Assembly (NCBI RefSeq): GCF_002215035.1
Contig: NZ_NKFP01000006.1
Coordinates: 1,934,530 to 1,998,529, forward strand
Origin: Leptolyngbya ohadii IS1
GTDB lineage: Bacteria; Cyanobacteriota; Cyanobacteriia; Elainellales; Elainellaceae
DNA length: 64,000 nucleotides
Reading direction: 5' to 3'
Position numbers and translations under genes: made by a program. Below are positions 1 through 9,278 of the stretch, in pieces. Position 1 is the stretch's first letter. Every line of letters begins with the position of its first letter. The notes below the pieces were generated by a model, which was given only the letters and a program-made list of their open reading frames with translations, had not been told where the DNA came from and searched no databases.

Positions 1-2
1 AT

Positions 3-584
<582 letters not shown>

Positions 585-681
585 TTTTGTTCTTTCTTAG
601 AGGAATAACGGCTAGAGTTCTGCTAGTCCGCTTCCAGTGAATTCGCTCAGGCAGTTCGTTCAGGCATAGGTATGAAATAAC

Positions 682-2403
682 ATGGCGCATTTTCCGGCAT
701 CGCTTCGTTCCCGCCTGCTGCAAAGAATTGTTGGACTTGCTCTATTTCCGATCGTCCTATCGGCGGGGGCTGCCTGGAGTGCGAATCGGCTGCTGCTGTC
801 CTATGGACTGTTAGAGCGAGAAATTCCGGTGAGTTCGTTGCGTGCCTATGCGGAGGATGGGACGATCGATGCGGATTTGCGAAGCTATAAGCCTTATCTC
901 AGCGACGAGCAGCTTCAGCAGTTGCGGCAGGTGCTGAACGCAAAGGCGAACCTGTCTCCCGTAGCGGTGGCGCAGTTCCTCTATACAGAGCAGGGCGAAA
1001 TTTTGCTCGATCGGCTAAGTGCAGTGATTCGGACGGAATCGAATCTGCCGGGATTTTATGCCATTCGATCGGCTCTGATTCTGGCGGCGGCTGATCCAGA
1101 TGGCTTAACGCTGCTGAACGTGCTAGAAAAATTTCCAACCACTGATATTCGGATTGATTTGCCCCAAACGCTGAAGATCGCAGGGGATTTGGAAGCATTG
1201 GTGAGACAAACTCAAGCGGCGATTGCCCTAGTCGATCAGCAGTCTACTCAGGAAGCCAGCACCCAATCCACTGTGCCCTTTGCCGTTCTGCCCGATTTGC
1301 GCCGTCCCGGAGAATTTGCCTGGCAGAAAAACACGCTGGAACTGAACGATCGGAGTCGTAACCGCAATCTTTCGGTGGATGTGTACCTGCCGCTCAATAA
1401 AAATCAAACTGCGGTGGTGGCAGCTCCCCTGATCGTCATTTCCCACGGGCTGGGTTCCGATCGCACCAGCTATGGCTATCTTGCCCGCCAGCTTGCCTCC
1501 TATGGGTTTGCGGTTGCCGTCCCCGAACATCCGGGCAGCAATGCGGAACAGCTTCAGGCGCTCATTAACGGCAGTGCCAGCCAGGTGACTGCGCCGCGAG
1601 AATTTATCGATCGTCCTTTGGATATCAAGTATCTGCTGAATCGGCTGGAGGCACTAACCCGCGACAATGCCCGGTTTAGCGGACGGATTAATGTACAGCA
1701 GGTAGGCATGATTGGGCAATCGCTAGGTGGCTATACGGCTCTGGCGCTGGCAGGCGGACAAATTAATTTCGCTCAACTCCAGCAGGACTGCGGCAAATCC
1801 GGTACGCTCAACCTGTCGCTGCTGCTGCAATGCCGTGCCTCTGAACTGCCTCAGCCCGTGCCTAACCTGAAGGACGATCGCATTAAGGCAATTATCGCGA
1901 TTAATCCGATCGGCAGCAGTTTAATTGGAGCCACGGATTTTGGTGAAATCCGAATTCCCGTGATGCTGATTAGCGGCAGTGCGGACACGGTGAGTCCGGC
2001 GTTACTCGAACAGGTTGTCCCCTATAGCTGGTTGACGACCCCCAACAAGTTCCTGGTCATGATTCAGGGAGGAACCCACTTTTCGACAATCGGCGTGGAT
2101 GAAACCAACCCGGAAAATTTGGTTGAACTGCCGCCCCAAATTGTGGGACCGAATCCGCAGCTCGCACAAACCTACATGAGAAGCCTCAGCGTTGCTTTCA
2201 TGCAAACCTATGTCGCCGATCGTCCTGGCTATACACCCTACCTGGAAGCGGCTTATTCTCAGCTCATCAGTCGTCCCGATTTGCCGCTGCGTTTAGTGCG
2301 ATCGATTACGCCGGAACAAATCGCGCAGATTATGGGAACGCCTGTGCCTGCTTCTGCCGTGCCCAGTTCCACCACGGAAACACAAACATCTCAGGGATTT
2401 TAG
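682..2403 (+). CDS. DUF1400 alpha/beta hydrolase, probably exported or membrane-anchored
   Basis: A 573-residue hydrolase of the cyanobacterial DUF1400 type. A hydrophobic N-terminus (residues ~12-35) looks like a signal peptide or anchor. Residues ~40-165 form the DUF1400 helical domain (RLLLSYGLLEREIPVSSL, ALILAAADPDGLTLL). The rest is an alpha/beta hydrolase: VISHGLGSDRTSYG oxyanion-hole region, nucleophile elbow GQSLGG with Ser347, acid region near LISGSADTVSP and a candidate His in GGTHFS. The family resembles dienelactone hydrolases and acetylhydrolases; the substrate cannot be read from sequence. The gene stands alone, followed on the right by a hairpin repeat element. Confidence 0.85.
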   Translation: MAHFPASLRSRLLQRIVGLALFPIVLSAGAAWSANRLLLSYGLLEREIPVSSLRAYAEDGTIDADLRSYKPYLSDEQLQQLRQVLNAKANLSPVAVAQFLYTEQGEILLDRLSAVIRTESNLPGFYAIRSALILAAADPDGLTLLNVLEKFPTTDIRIDLPQTLKIAGDLEALVRQTQAAIALVDQQSTQEASTQSTVPFAVLPDLRRPGEFAWQKNTLELNDRSRNRNLSVDVYLPLNKNQTAVVAAPLIVISHGLGSDRTSYGYLARQLASYGFAVAVPEHPGSNAEQLQALINGSASQVTAPREFIDRPLDIKYLLNRLEALTRDNARFSGRINVQQVGMIGQSLGGYTALALAGGQINFAQLQQDCGKSGTLNLSLLLQCRASELPQPVPNLKDDRIKAIIAINPIGSSLIGATDFGEIRIPVMLISGSADTVSPALLEQVVPYSWLTTPNKFLVMIQGGTHFSTIGVDETNPENLVELPPQIVGPNPQLAQTYMRSLSVAFMQTYVADRPGYTPYLEAAYSQLISRPDLPLRLVRSITPEQIAQIMGTPVPASAVPSSTTETQTSQGF

Positions 2404-2435
2404 TGTGAGGCAATCCTTTGGGTGCATATAAAATC

Positions 2436-2539
2436 TGGTGCCTAGGCTCTGCCTAGAGATGGGTCGGAGGCGGCTCTGCCGCTAATAATCTGGAAGCGGA
2501 GCCTCATAAAGGCATTCCAACGCAGAGCATTGGAACGAG
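2436..2539 (+). repeat. Four-hairpin interspersed repeat, copy 1
   Basis: About 105 bp made of successive small palindromes with a GCTCTGC/GCAGAGC core: CCTAGGCTCTGCCTAG, GCGGCTCTGCCGC, then CGGAGCCTC, then TCCAACGCAGAGCATTGGA, ending in ACGAG. The same order recurs at 28893, 39432 and 63861. It lies between two convergent genes, the DUF1400 hydrolase and menE, and may act as a two-way terminator. There is no coding capacity. Confidence 0.85.
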
Positions 2540-2565
2540 TAATTGGGACGAGGAGGTTGTTCGTT

Positions 2566-4008
2566 CTAGTTTGATGCGATCGATCCTTCCAAAGCTAATT
2601 TTCTAATTTGCTCGTAATTAACCTTGCCCTGCGGACTGCGCGGAATTCGATCGACCATAATCCATCGCTTTGGCTGTTTGTAGCGGGTCAGTTTTGAGGA
2701 CAGGGCAGATTCGAGGTCAGAAATGGATGGGTTGGCGATGCGAAGCAGTTCTCCCTTCGGGGTAATCGGAACAATCACGGCTGTAACGGCTTCCCCCCAG
2801 ATGCGATCGGGCAGTCCAATCACATAGACATCCTGCACTAAACCTGTTTGACGAATAGCAGCTTCTACCTCAGCCGGAAAGACATTCTCGCCGCCTGTGA
2901 TAATCTTCTGGCTGTTGCGTCCGACCAGATGCAGATAGCCCGCTGAATCGAAGTAGCCCAGATCGTCGGTCACTAGCTCTTGGTTTCGCTCTAGGGATGA
3001 GCTGAGTAAGGGGGGAAAGTAGCCACGGCAAAGGGATTTGGCGCGAATGCAGACTGTGCCGATTATCCCCGGTTCGACTAACTCTCCTTCTGAATCGCAA
3101 ACTGTAATCTGAGCGTGAGGTAAGGGTTGACCGCAGCCTGTCTGCCCCCGCAGAAAGTCCTCCGGTTTGAGGGCAACGACCTGGGAAGCGGTTTCGGTCA
3201 TGCCGTAGGTGCTGGCAATTCTGAGATGATGCGATCGTGCTGTTTCCAATAGATCCGACCAGGCAGGCGCACCACCCAGCAGAATGGTCTGAAAGCGGGA
3301 AAGCCATTCTATGTTCTCAGGCTGATCTAGAAGTCGCTGAAGCTGGGTTGGCACGAGGGAAATGAAAAATTCGCTGGGGTCGATCTGCGGAATCTGCGGT
3401 TCTAATTCCTTTGAGGCAAACAGGGCAAACTTGCCGCCGGAAAGGAACGATCGCATAAACTGCATCAGTCCGCTGACGTGGAAGAGGGGCAGGACACAGC
3501 AGGAATTCACGCAGTCGGTTTGGAAATAGGCACGAAAGCCTGAGACTGAAGCGGTTAATGTTTCCCAGGTGTGGAGGGCGAAGCGGATTTGTCCAGAGGT
3601 TCCCCCGGTGGGAATGGCGATCGCGCAGCCCCCTAAATCTTCGCCCCCTAAATCCCCCAATTCTGGGGGACTTTGAGTATTGAGGAGATGTGTGACGATG
3701 CAGGAAGGATGTTCCGATGTCCAGATATAAACAGGGTTAACCAAGGACAAAACCGTTTGCCACTCTGTTTCCTGCCACTGAGGATTGCCGAGAAACACAG
3801 AGCAGTTTGCTGCTACGGCTGCGATAAATCCCGCTAGGAAGTCGATCGCTTCTGGTTCTGCCAGTAGAACGGTCTGGTTGGGTTGGTCGGATTGGGTGAG
3901 TTCCTGAAATCGCTGAGCCGCCCGATCGCTTAATGCCGCTGCATCTAGACCGATTAGCCAATTCTGGGATGCACGTTCTTTCAGAATTTCTAGCAGATCC
4001 AATCTCAT
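2566..4008 (-). CDS. menE: o-Succinylbenzoate-CoA ligase MenE, with in-frame repeat insertion
   Basis: Acyl-CoA synthetase that activates o-succinylbenzoate in phylloquinone/menaquinone synthesis; in cyanobacteria this feeds photosystem I phylloquinone. The AMP-binding motif IPTGGTSGQ (~132-140), YGMTETASQ (~268-276), RNSQKIITGGENVFPAEVE (~364-382) and the C-terminal lysine in PRSPQGKVNY (~457-466) are present. I choose the ATG at 4008 (480 aa) over an upstream start at 4062, because it overlaps the menC stop as ATGA, a translational-coupling arrangement. Residues ~112-127 (SPPELGDLGGEDLGG) are encoded by a C-rich palindromic repeat just before the P-loop-like motif and look like a late insertion. 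Motifs around it are intact, so activity is probably kept. Confidence 0.93.
   Translation of the reverse strand: MRLDLLEILKERASQNWLIGLDAAALSDRAAQRFQELTQSDQPNQTVLLAEPEAIDFLAGFIAAVAANCSVFLGNPQWQETEWQTVLSLVNPVYIWTSEHPSCIVTHLLNTQSPPELGDLGGEDLGGCAIAIPTGGTSGQIRFALHTWETLTASVSGFRAYFQTDCVNSCCVLPLFHVSGLMQFMRSFLSGGKFALFASKELEPQIPQIDPSEFFISLVPTQLQRLLDQPENIEWLSRFQTILLGGAPAWSDLLETARSHHLRIASTYGMTETASQVVALKPEDFLRGQTGCGQPLPHAQITVCDSEGELVEPGIIGTVCIRAKSLCRGYFPPLLSSSLERNQELVTDDLGYFDSAGYLHLVGRNSQKIITGGENVFPAEVEAAIRQTGLVQDVYVIGLPDRIWGEAVTAVIVPITPKGELLRIANPSISDLESALSSKLTRYKQPKRWIMVDRIPRSPQGKVNYEQIRKLALEGSIASN
3628..3677. repeat. C-rich palindromic repeat inside menE
   Basis: A copy of the unit CCCCTAAATCCCCCAATTC followed by TGGGGGACTTTGAG, with CCCCCAATTCTGGGGG as its palindromic core and a partial second CCCCTAAAT unit before it. 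The same unit is found in menC (4676-4767) and in the trpD/glutathione peroxidase spacer (36123-36174). Here it keeps the reading frame and adds about 15 residues rich in Gly, Leu and Asp. Confidence 0.85.
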
Positions 4009-5192
4009 AGTTTGACTGCTGCAAGTTCTTGCCAGAGGGATTTTGCGTCTCGCTGTCCCCAATCATCAGTGAACCACTGATCGACCCCAAAGCCGATCGC
4101 CCGATCGACCAATCCCGTTGAGGGAATCAAATAGTTTTCGATATAGCGTCGTCCAATTCCCGTCTCCAGGGCAGAAGACCAGACCACATCCGGCTGATAG
4201 TCCTGACAAAACTGACGCAGACGATCCGGTGATCCGGCAATGGCAGGCTTGATCACAAAAATGCCGCGCCACCCTCGCTGATAGCAGTCTTGAAGCTGGG
4301 CGATCGTGGCAACAGACTCGTCCAAGGCGATTGGTGTTGAGAACTGCTGGCTCAACTGCTGCATTTCCGAGAAGCGATCGGGCGGCAGGGGTTGTTCGAG
4401 GAATTCGATTTGGGAATAGGAATTTTGCGATCGGGTATCGCACCACTCCAGCCATTGGTAAGTCTCTGTGTCACTGAGGCCGCCGTTGGCATCGAGTCTT
4501 AGCTTTGCGGTTTGAGGCAGGACTTTGAGCAGGCGATCGATCTGATTGATTTCGCGATCGACTTCCTGGACACCGATTTTTAATTTGAAGGGGGTTGAGG
4601 ACTGGGGCGACCCGCTAAAGGCATCTGCGCGGAGCGATCGATTGGATGGAATAGAGGAGTCTGCTACGTCCTGCATCGCCCCCCTAGCCCCCCAATTCTG
4701 GGGGGAACCAAGCCATCTTTCTATATAGGTTCGGGAGTCCCCTATTTGTGGGGAATTTAGGGGGCGAGTGCAAGATTTTTGCCACTCATCCGTCTGCTCT
4801 TCCAACTCCTCAAAATCTTTGTAGGAAAGCAGCACACTATAGAACAAATTCGATCGCATCAGAGAATCAGCCTTATCCGATCGCAGAATTTCTAGCGCAG
4901 ACTCCAGCCCAAACTGGCAGGCGGGAAGTTCGTTCGGGATTTTTGCAATTTGTTCTAAAGTGATTTGTCCTTTGAGCGACTGAAAGAATTCGATCGCTTG
5001 ATCGATCGTCTCGCTGCCAAACCAGGGAATCGGCGCAATTTCACCCCAGCCGACTCTTCCGCTAGCGTTCTGAAGACAGACAAGAATGCCCTGCCGTTTT
5101 GCCCAGTTGCCGTGATGGGTCTGGAGCGGGTAACGAAACGATCGACTATACTGCCGCCACGCGATGGAATAGACAGTGGAATATGCGGTCAT
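4005..5192 (-). CDS. menC: o-Succinylbenzoate synthase MenC, with ~57-residue repeat insertion
   Basis: Enolase-superfamily enzyme that dehydrates SHCHC to o-succinylbenzoate, the step before MenE. Catalytic residues are visible: lysines 203 and 205 in FKLKIG, metal ligands Asp234 (LRLDANGG), Glu264 (EFLEQPL) and Asp291 (ALDES), and Lys315 (VIKPAIAG). At 395 aa it is longer than the usual ~320-330. The excess is residues ~142-198, directly before the KLKIG strand, and its DNA (4611-4767) is a composite of two repeat families seen elsewhere in this window, read through in frame. It is the first gene of a menC-menE pair overlapping by four bases. Confidence 0.92.
   Translation of the reverse strand: MTAYSTVYSIAWRQYSRSFRYPLQTHHGNWAKRQGILVCLQNASGRVGWGEIAPIPWFGSETIDQAIEFFQSLKGQITLEQIAKIPNELPACQFGLESALEILRSDKADSLMRSNLFYSVLLSYKDFEELEEQTDEWQKSCTRPLNSPQIGDSRTYIERWLGSPQNWGARGAMQDVADSSIPSNRSLRADAFSGSPQSSTPFKLKIGVQEVDREINQIDRLLKVLPQTAKLRLDANGGLSDTETYQWLEWCDTRSQNSYSQIEFLEQPLPPDRFSEMQQLSQQFSTPIALDESVATIAQLQDCYQRGWRGIFVIKPAIAGSPDRLRQFCQDYQPDVVWSSALETGIGRRYIENYLIPSTGLVDRAIGFGVDQWFTDDWGQRDAKSLWQELAAVKL
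4611..4767. repeat. Composite repeat insertion inside menC
   Basis: Two repeat families lie side by side. The segment 4611-4640 contains GCGCGGAGCGATCG and on the coding strand reads RSLRADAFSG; the same RSLRA-A reading occurs in the AraC gene at 39.8 kb. The segment 4676-4767 holds two C-rich/G-rich palindromes (CCCCCCAATTCTGGGGGG and CCCCTATTTGTGGGG followed by AATTTAGGGGGCG) like those in menE and at 36.1 kb. All of it is open in the menC frame. Confidence 0.85.
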
Positions 5193-5303
5193 TCAGGCTT
5201 GGGGGGATAGAATGCCCTGAAAGGGAGGGATAAATGCTGAAGGGCAGGCAAGATGCCCACCCCACAAGAGTTTTAGCTGGAAATAGTTGGGCTGATTGCT
5301 GGA

Positions 5304-5957
5304 TTAGTAGCCTTCTGCCATATCGGTGCGACCACCTTTTACCCGTTCTTTGGCTTTGGCGGCACTCTTCTTCAGGGCATCGAGACGCTGTTCGTACCGC
5401 TTCCGCAGTTTTTTCTTGGGCGTTTGTTCGATCAGCACCTTCAAGGCACTGCCCAGACTCTTATAGGCATTGGGGAGGGTATAGCCAAATCGGGTTGCCA
5501 GGGCGATCGCTTTCTCGTCGGCGTCGATCGCTTCTTTGAGGGTTTTCTGTCCGTTGTTGCGAATATAGAGCCGCCAGCTAGAAACGCCACACAGCGCCAG
5601 AGCCAGCATCAGCAGCAGACCGTCCTGCACCCACAGTTCACCGACTGCGCCGCCCAGACCGATCGCCAGTGCTGCCATTTCCCAGCCGTCCCGTGGAATG
5701 GTGTCCTGCTGAATCCGGGCAACCTCATGCCAGAACAGCAGATTCCGCTGGTCTAACGCCAACTGATCCCACTTTGCGAGGTCAATTTGCACCTCAACCT
5801 GATCCTTGCCGATTTCTTCGCTGGTAATCAGCACCGGATTGACCGCCGTGGAAGCCTCAACCGTCACCCAACTCTTTAATTCGGGCGGCAGCAGGCTTTT
5901 CAGCCGTCGCAGTTCACTCAAATCCGATCGTGCGGTGGAAGTGGCGTAGGAGGTCAT
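5304..5957 (-). CDS. DUF3318 membrane protein
   Basis: A 217-residue protein of the cyanobacterial DUF3318 family, of unknown function. Residues ~1-75 are soluble (SELRRLKSLLPPEL, then beta-rich VEVQIDLAKWDQL). LLFWHEVARIQQDTIPRDGW precedes a hydrophobic stretch (~92-130) that can form two membrane spans around a Gly-rich turn (IGLGGAVGELW). The C-terminal third is a basic, helical, cytoplasm-like tail (KKKLRKRYEQRLDALKKSAAKAKERVKGG). The motif WHEVARIQ carries a His-Glu pair, but I see no complete metalloprotease signature. It precedes menC on the same strand with a 111-bp gap, and I infer no functional link. Confidence 0.8.
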   Translation of the reverse strand: MTSYATSTARSDLSELRRLKSLLPPELKSWVTVEASTAVNPVLITSEEIGKDQVEVQIDLAKWDQLALDQRNLLFWHEVARIQQDTIPRDGWEMAALAIGLGGAVGELWVQDGLLLMLALALCGVSSWRLYIRNNGQKTLKEAIDADEKAIALATRFGYTLPNAYKSLGSALKVLIEQTPKKKLRKRYEQRLDALKKSAAKAKERVKGGRTDMAEGY

Positions 5958-6119
5958 AGTTTAGCCCTGGAAAATCGAATGCAAAACCACATTTGTAAGG
6001 AGTATAGCGGTCTTTTACTCCTATCTCCTATCTTAACGATCGCGCCAGAGAAATCGATCGGAATCACCCGATACACTGAAGGGAGTCCTCCATCTGGGTG
6101 AGCAATGGCAGGAATTCTG

Positions 6120-7448
6120 CTAAGCAATACTGCCTCGCTTCCGAGCCTCCTTGTAGGAAGTCCCAATATTTTGTAAACCCGATCGAATCATTTGCTGTTC
6201 CAGCAGCGCAAAAAACCGGGCACGATCGCCGCCCCGCACGACTGCCTGATTATGTGCCTCGGCTAACGCGATCGGATAGCCATAGCCTTTTTGAACCTGC
6301 GTCAGGGTCAGACTTAGAGCCGTATTTAGTAACGCTGGATTTTCCGCGACCCAGGCGGGAAACTCGACCCGCGCCACCTCGGAGCCGACATTGACATAGC
6401 AAAAGTAAATCGCCTGGTCCTCATACAGGTCGAGGATTTTGGCAGAACTGCGCCAGAGTGCCCCCCGCTGCCCCGGTTCCAGCAATAGCCCCCAGAGAGC
6501 AGTATCCCGGAGCGGCGCAAACACCTGACAGGGCGCATTTTCCGTTCCGCCCGCGCAGAAGGAAAGACAGTCGGGAGCCGGAAAGGGACAGGCATGCAGC
6601 CGCAAGAAGTTCAGTGCTTCCCCGCTTCGCCCCGCACTCAAATAGCCTACGAGGGGAATTTGTTTCGATCGCAGCCGTTCCCACGCAGCCAGAATCGCAG
6701 GCAAAAGGCGATCGCGAGCATCGGCAGGGAGGGCTTCCAGAAACCAGTAGATTAGCGAACCATCGACCATTGCCAGTCTGGGCGGAGGCGAGTCGGGCGC
6801 ATTGTAGGGAATAGAAAGCTGGTGGCTGGAAGTGTTCAAGTTTTGAGAAAGATCAGGGGATAGTCCAGCGGTTGAGTTGTGAGCAGAAGTTTCTGTAGAT
6901 TGATCGCTAGATTGCTCGATAAGTTGATCAGCAGATTGCTCGCCAGATTGCTCGATCGCCAGTTCCGCCAGGGTTTCCGCCTCCGAGACGGTACGCTGAT
7001 AGCCCATCCATTCCTCGGTGCGAATGCCCCACTGCCGCGACACATACAGATCCTCCGGGCGATAAAACACCTCCGGCAGACTGTCCAGTAGAGGGTGACG
7101 ATTTTGCCCATAGTGCAGCGCAATCCGCCCCATATTGATTAAGTAACAGTAGGCAATTTCGTGGTGACTCGGCGCAATCTGCGATCCGTCTGTGGCAAAG
7201 ACCGAATGCATGGAAGGCGCAGGCATAATGCTGATTCTGGTATCTAATGGCTCCACGGGTTCTGCTGCCGTAAAGCCCAACCGATCGCGCCACTGGGTTT
7301 GCAGCGTCAGTAGATCTTCCTGGCGATCGCGAGCTTCGGCTAAAAGCTGTTCTGCTCGTTCCAGTCGTTGACGAGCGGCGGTTGCTTCCTGGGTCAGGTG
7401 TTGACCAATGCCCTGCATCTGACGGGCGAGCTTCATCAGGTCAAGCAT
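6120..7448 (-). CDS. NurA-domain nuclease
   Basis: A 442-residue protein with the NurA fold, a family of Mn2+-dependent 5'-3' nucleases that work with HerA-type helicases in archaeal end resection and are widespread, with less known roles, in cyanobacteria. An N-terminal coiled coil (~10-55, KLARQMQGIGQHLTQEATAA) precedes the first acidic motif FATDGSQIAP (~84-93) and the second, LAMVDGSLIYWFLEALP (~225-241). The C-terminal region (GYGYPIALAEAHNQAVV) resembles the conserved NurA end. Residues ~155-215 are a Gln/Ser/Asp-rich spacer coded by imperfect short tandem repeats (SGEQSADQLIEQSSDQS), probably a loop expansion. No HerA partner gene is in the window. Confidence 0.8.
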   Translation of the reverse strand: MLDLMKLARQMQGIGQHLTQEATAARQRLERAEQLLAEARDRQEDLLTLQTQWRDRLGFTAAEPVEPLDTRISIMPAPSMHSVFATDGSQIAPSHHEIAYCYLINMGRIALHYGQNRHPLLDSLPEVFYRPEDLYVSRQWGIRTEEWMGYQRTVSEAETLAELAIEQSGEQSADQLIEQSSDQSTETSAHNSTAGLSPDLSQNLNTSSHQLSIPYNAPDSPPPRLAMVDGSLIYWFLEALPADARDRLLPAILAAWERLRSKQIPLVGYLSAGRSGEALNFLRLHACPFPAPDCLSFCAGGTENAPCQVFAPLRDTALWGLLLEPGQRGALWRSSAKILDLYEDQAIYFCYVNVGSEVARVEFPAWVAENPALLNTALSLTLTQVQKGYGYPIALAEAHNQAVVRGGDRARFFALLEQQMIRSGLQNIGTSYKEARKRGSIA

Positions 7449-7696
7449 TAATTTGCAGCGTGAAGGGATAAATCAGAATACAGATGTTCTTTATCTTACT
7501 CTGTCTTTATTCGTAGAATGCTTCATTCCTTGTGCAGAAGCGGATTGCAGGCAGAATTGAGTAATTTAGAAGACTCAAATAGAAGGCTCGAACAATTTTT
7601 TTCAAGCTGATTAATAATCAGGGGGCAATGCAGGATCTTCAACCCTCTCGCACCAGTCTCTAAGAAAAACCGTTGTAAAACCTAGCTCTAATCAAT

Positions 7697-8371
7697 ATGG
7701 CTAAAAAGAAAAAGAAGAAAAATCAACCCGAAACTCAAAATAACGGTGGATTAGGCAGCAATTTGAACGGAGTTGCAGTTGCCCTCTTGACCGCACTTGT
7801 CACAGAAATTGTGCAGCAGGTGCTCGATCGCCTTTTCAATAGCGATGGGCAAACCAATGATCAAGCCGATCTGGATAAGAGTGACCTGGATGACGATCGC
7901 GAGATTGCTCAACCCAAACTTGCCAAACCCAAGCTTGCCAAACCCGAACTTGCCAAACCCGAACTTGCCGATATTGAACTGGATGAGAATCCCGTTACCG
8001 TTGCCGCTGGTGTGGTAGGCGATCGCGTGTCCCAGACAAAACCGCTGATGCAGGATGTCCTGAAGACGATTCAAACTACCGTCCAGGAAGCTACTCCTCG
8101 CTTGAATGAGGCGATCGCCACGCTGCAAGCCTCCTCCAACAATCCGAAACAGGCGGTTGCTACCCTGGTTCGCGATGCCGTTAGCGGGACAAAAGAAACG
8201 CTACAAACTGCTGCACCTGACTTGAACCCCTTATTGAATGGGGCAATGGCGGTTGCGGGATCGGCGATCGGCAATCTTGCACCCCTGAACATCGGGGAGT
8301 CGGAGGAGAAGCCTAAAAAGAAAAAGGACAAAAAGAAGAAAGGCAAGAAGGGCAAGAAGGGCAAGAAATAA
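7697..8371 (+). CDS. Lys-rich hypothetical protein with pentapeptide repeat
   Basis: Unrecognised 224-residue protein. It starts MAKKKKKKNQ and ends in a long lysine/glycine tail (DKKKKGKKGKKGKK), so both ends are strongly basic. Residues ~24-45 (VAVALLTALVTEIVQQVLDRLF) are an amphipathic or membrane-associating helix. Residues ~76-92 are four copies of a pentapeptide of the form KPxLA, coded by 15-bp tandem DNA repeats (~7913-7972). The middle is helical with Thr/Ala/Gln-rich segments. The poly-Lys ends suggest binding to nucleic acid or an acidic membrane surface; this is only inference. Start ATG 7697 follows a ~250-bp gap. Confidence 0.7.
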   Translation: MAKKKKKKNQPETQNNGGLGSNLNGVAVALLTALVTEIVQQVLDRLFNSDGQTNDQADLDKSDLDDDREIAQPKLAKPKLAKPELAKPELADIELDENPVTVAAGVVGDRVSQTKPLMQDVLKTIQTTVQEATPRLNEAIATLQASSNNPKQAVATLVRDAVSGTKETLQTAAPDLNPLLNGAMAVAGSAIGNLAPLNIGESEEKPKKKKDKKKKGKKGKKGKK

Positions 8372-8456
8372 AAGTTCGCCAACAAACAAAATCGGTCATG
8401 CCATCCTTAGTAATATCTCTGGCGTACTTTCTCAGGCATAACTTGGCGTGACCTCC

Positions 8457-9263
8457 ATGCACGGATATATCCCCCCCGATCGCTTCTTTCCTTATCTGAC
8501 CTGGACAATGATTCAGGCAATGCCGAATAAGGAAAATACGGTGCTGATTCAGCCTATTGGGGCGATCGAGCAGCATGGACCCCACTTGCCATTAATTGTG
8601 GATGCGGCGATCAGTACGGCGGTAGTCGGGAAGGCTCTGCATCAGCTAGGGGGGAACGTTCCTGCCTACGCCTTGCCAACCCTCTACTACGGCAAATCTA
8701 ACGAACACTGGCACTTTCCCGGCACAGTCACTCTGTCTGCTCAGACACTCATCAATCTGCTGATGGAAGTTGGGGAGAGCGTCTATCGGGCAGGCTTTCG
8801 CAAGCTTGTCTTTGTGAACGGGCACGGCGGACAGCCCCAGATCCTCGAAATCGTGGCTCGCGATTTGCACCAGCAGCACGAGGATTTTATGGTGTTTCCC
8901 TGCTTCGTCTGGAACGTACCGAATATGGCGCTGGATTTACTCACTCCCCTGGAAGCCGAGTTGGGGATTCATGCCGGAGATGCGGAAACCAGTTTGCTGC
9001 TGTCCCTGCTGCCCGACCAGGTGCGAATGGAGAATGCCGTTGCCGAGTATCCCGCCGAACTGCCGCGAGAAAGCCTCCTCAGCATGGAAGGCAAATTGCC
9101 CTTCGCCTGGACAACCCGCGATCTCAGCAAATCCGGTGTCATTGGCGATCCGTTTCCCGCCACAGCAGAAAAGGGCGATCGCATCTTAGCTTCCCTCGCA
9201 GAAGGATGGGTAAATGCGATCGAGGATATCTACCAGTTTCAGCAGCCCAAAGCCTGGAAGTAG
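8457..9263 (+). CDS. Creatininase-family amidohydrolase
   Basis: Member of the creatininase (creatinine amidohydrolase) metal-dependent family. Family motifs: GAIEQHGPHLPL with metal-binding Glu and His, the Asp in IVDAAIST, VNGHGGQ, and HAGDAETS with the His and Glu ligands. Relatives include creatininase and enzymes acting on formamide intermediates of riboflavin/F420 or mycofactocin maturation; the substrate is not determined here. I use the ATG at 8457 (MHGYIPPDRFF) rather than the in-frame GTG at 8448. The end is only 15 bp from the convergent glycosyltransferase gene, so transcripts must terminate within or between these genes. Confidence 0.88.
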   Translation: MHGYIPPDRFFPYLTWTMIQAMPNKENTVLIQPIGAIEQHGPHLPLIVDAAISTAVVGKALHQLGGNVPAYALPTLYYGKSNEHWHFPGTVTLSAQTLINLLMEVGESVYRAGFRKLVFVNGHGGQPQILEIVARDLHQQHEDFMVFPCFVWNVPNMALDLLTPLEAELGIHAGDAETSLLLSLLPDQVRMENAVAEYPAELPRESLLSMEGKLPFAWTTRDLSKSGVIGDPFPATAEKGDRILASLAEGWVNAIEDIYQFQQPKAWK

Positions 9264-9278
9264 AACTCTACGCGAAAT

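Noticed and set aside
4009-4062. Longer MenE start at 4062
   Set aside because: It adds 18 residues antisense-free but inside menC; the ATGA overlap at 4005-4008 is the more natural coupled start.
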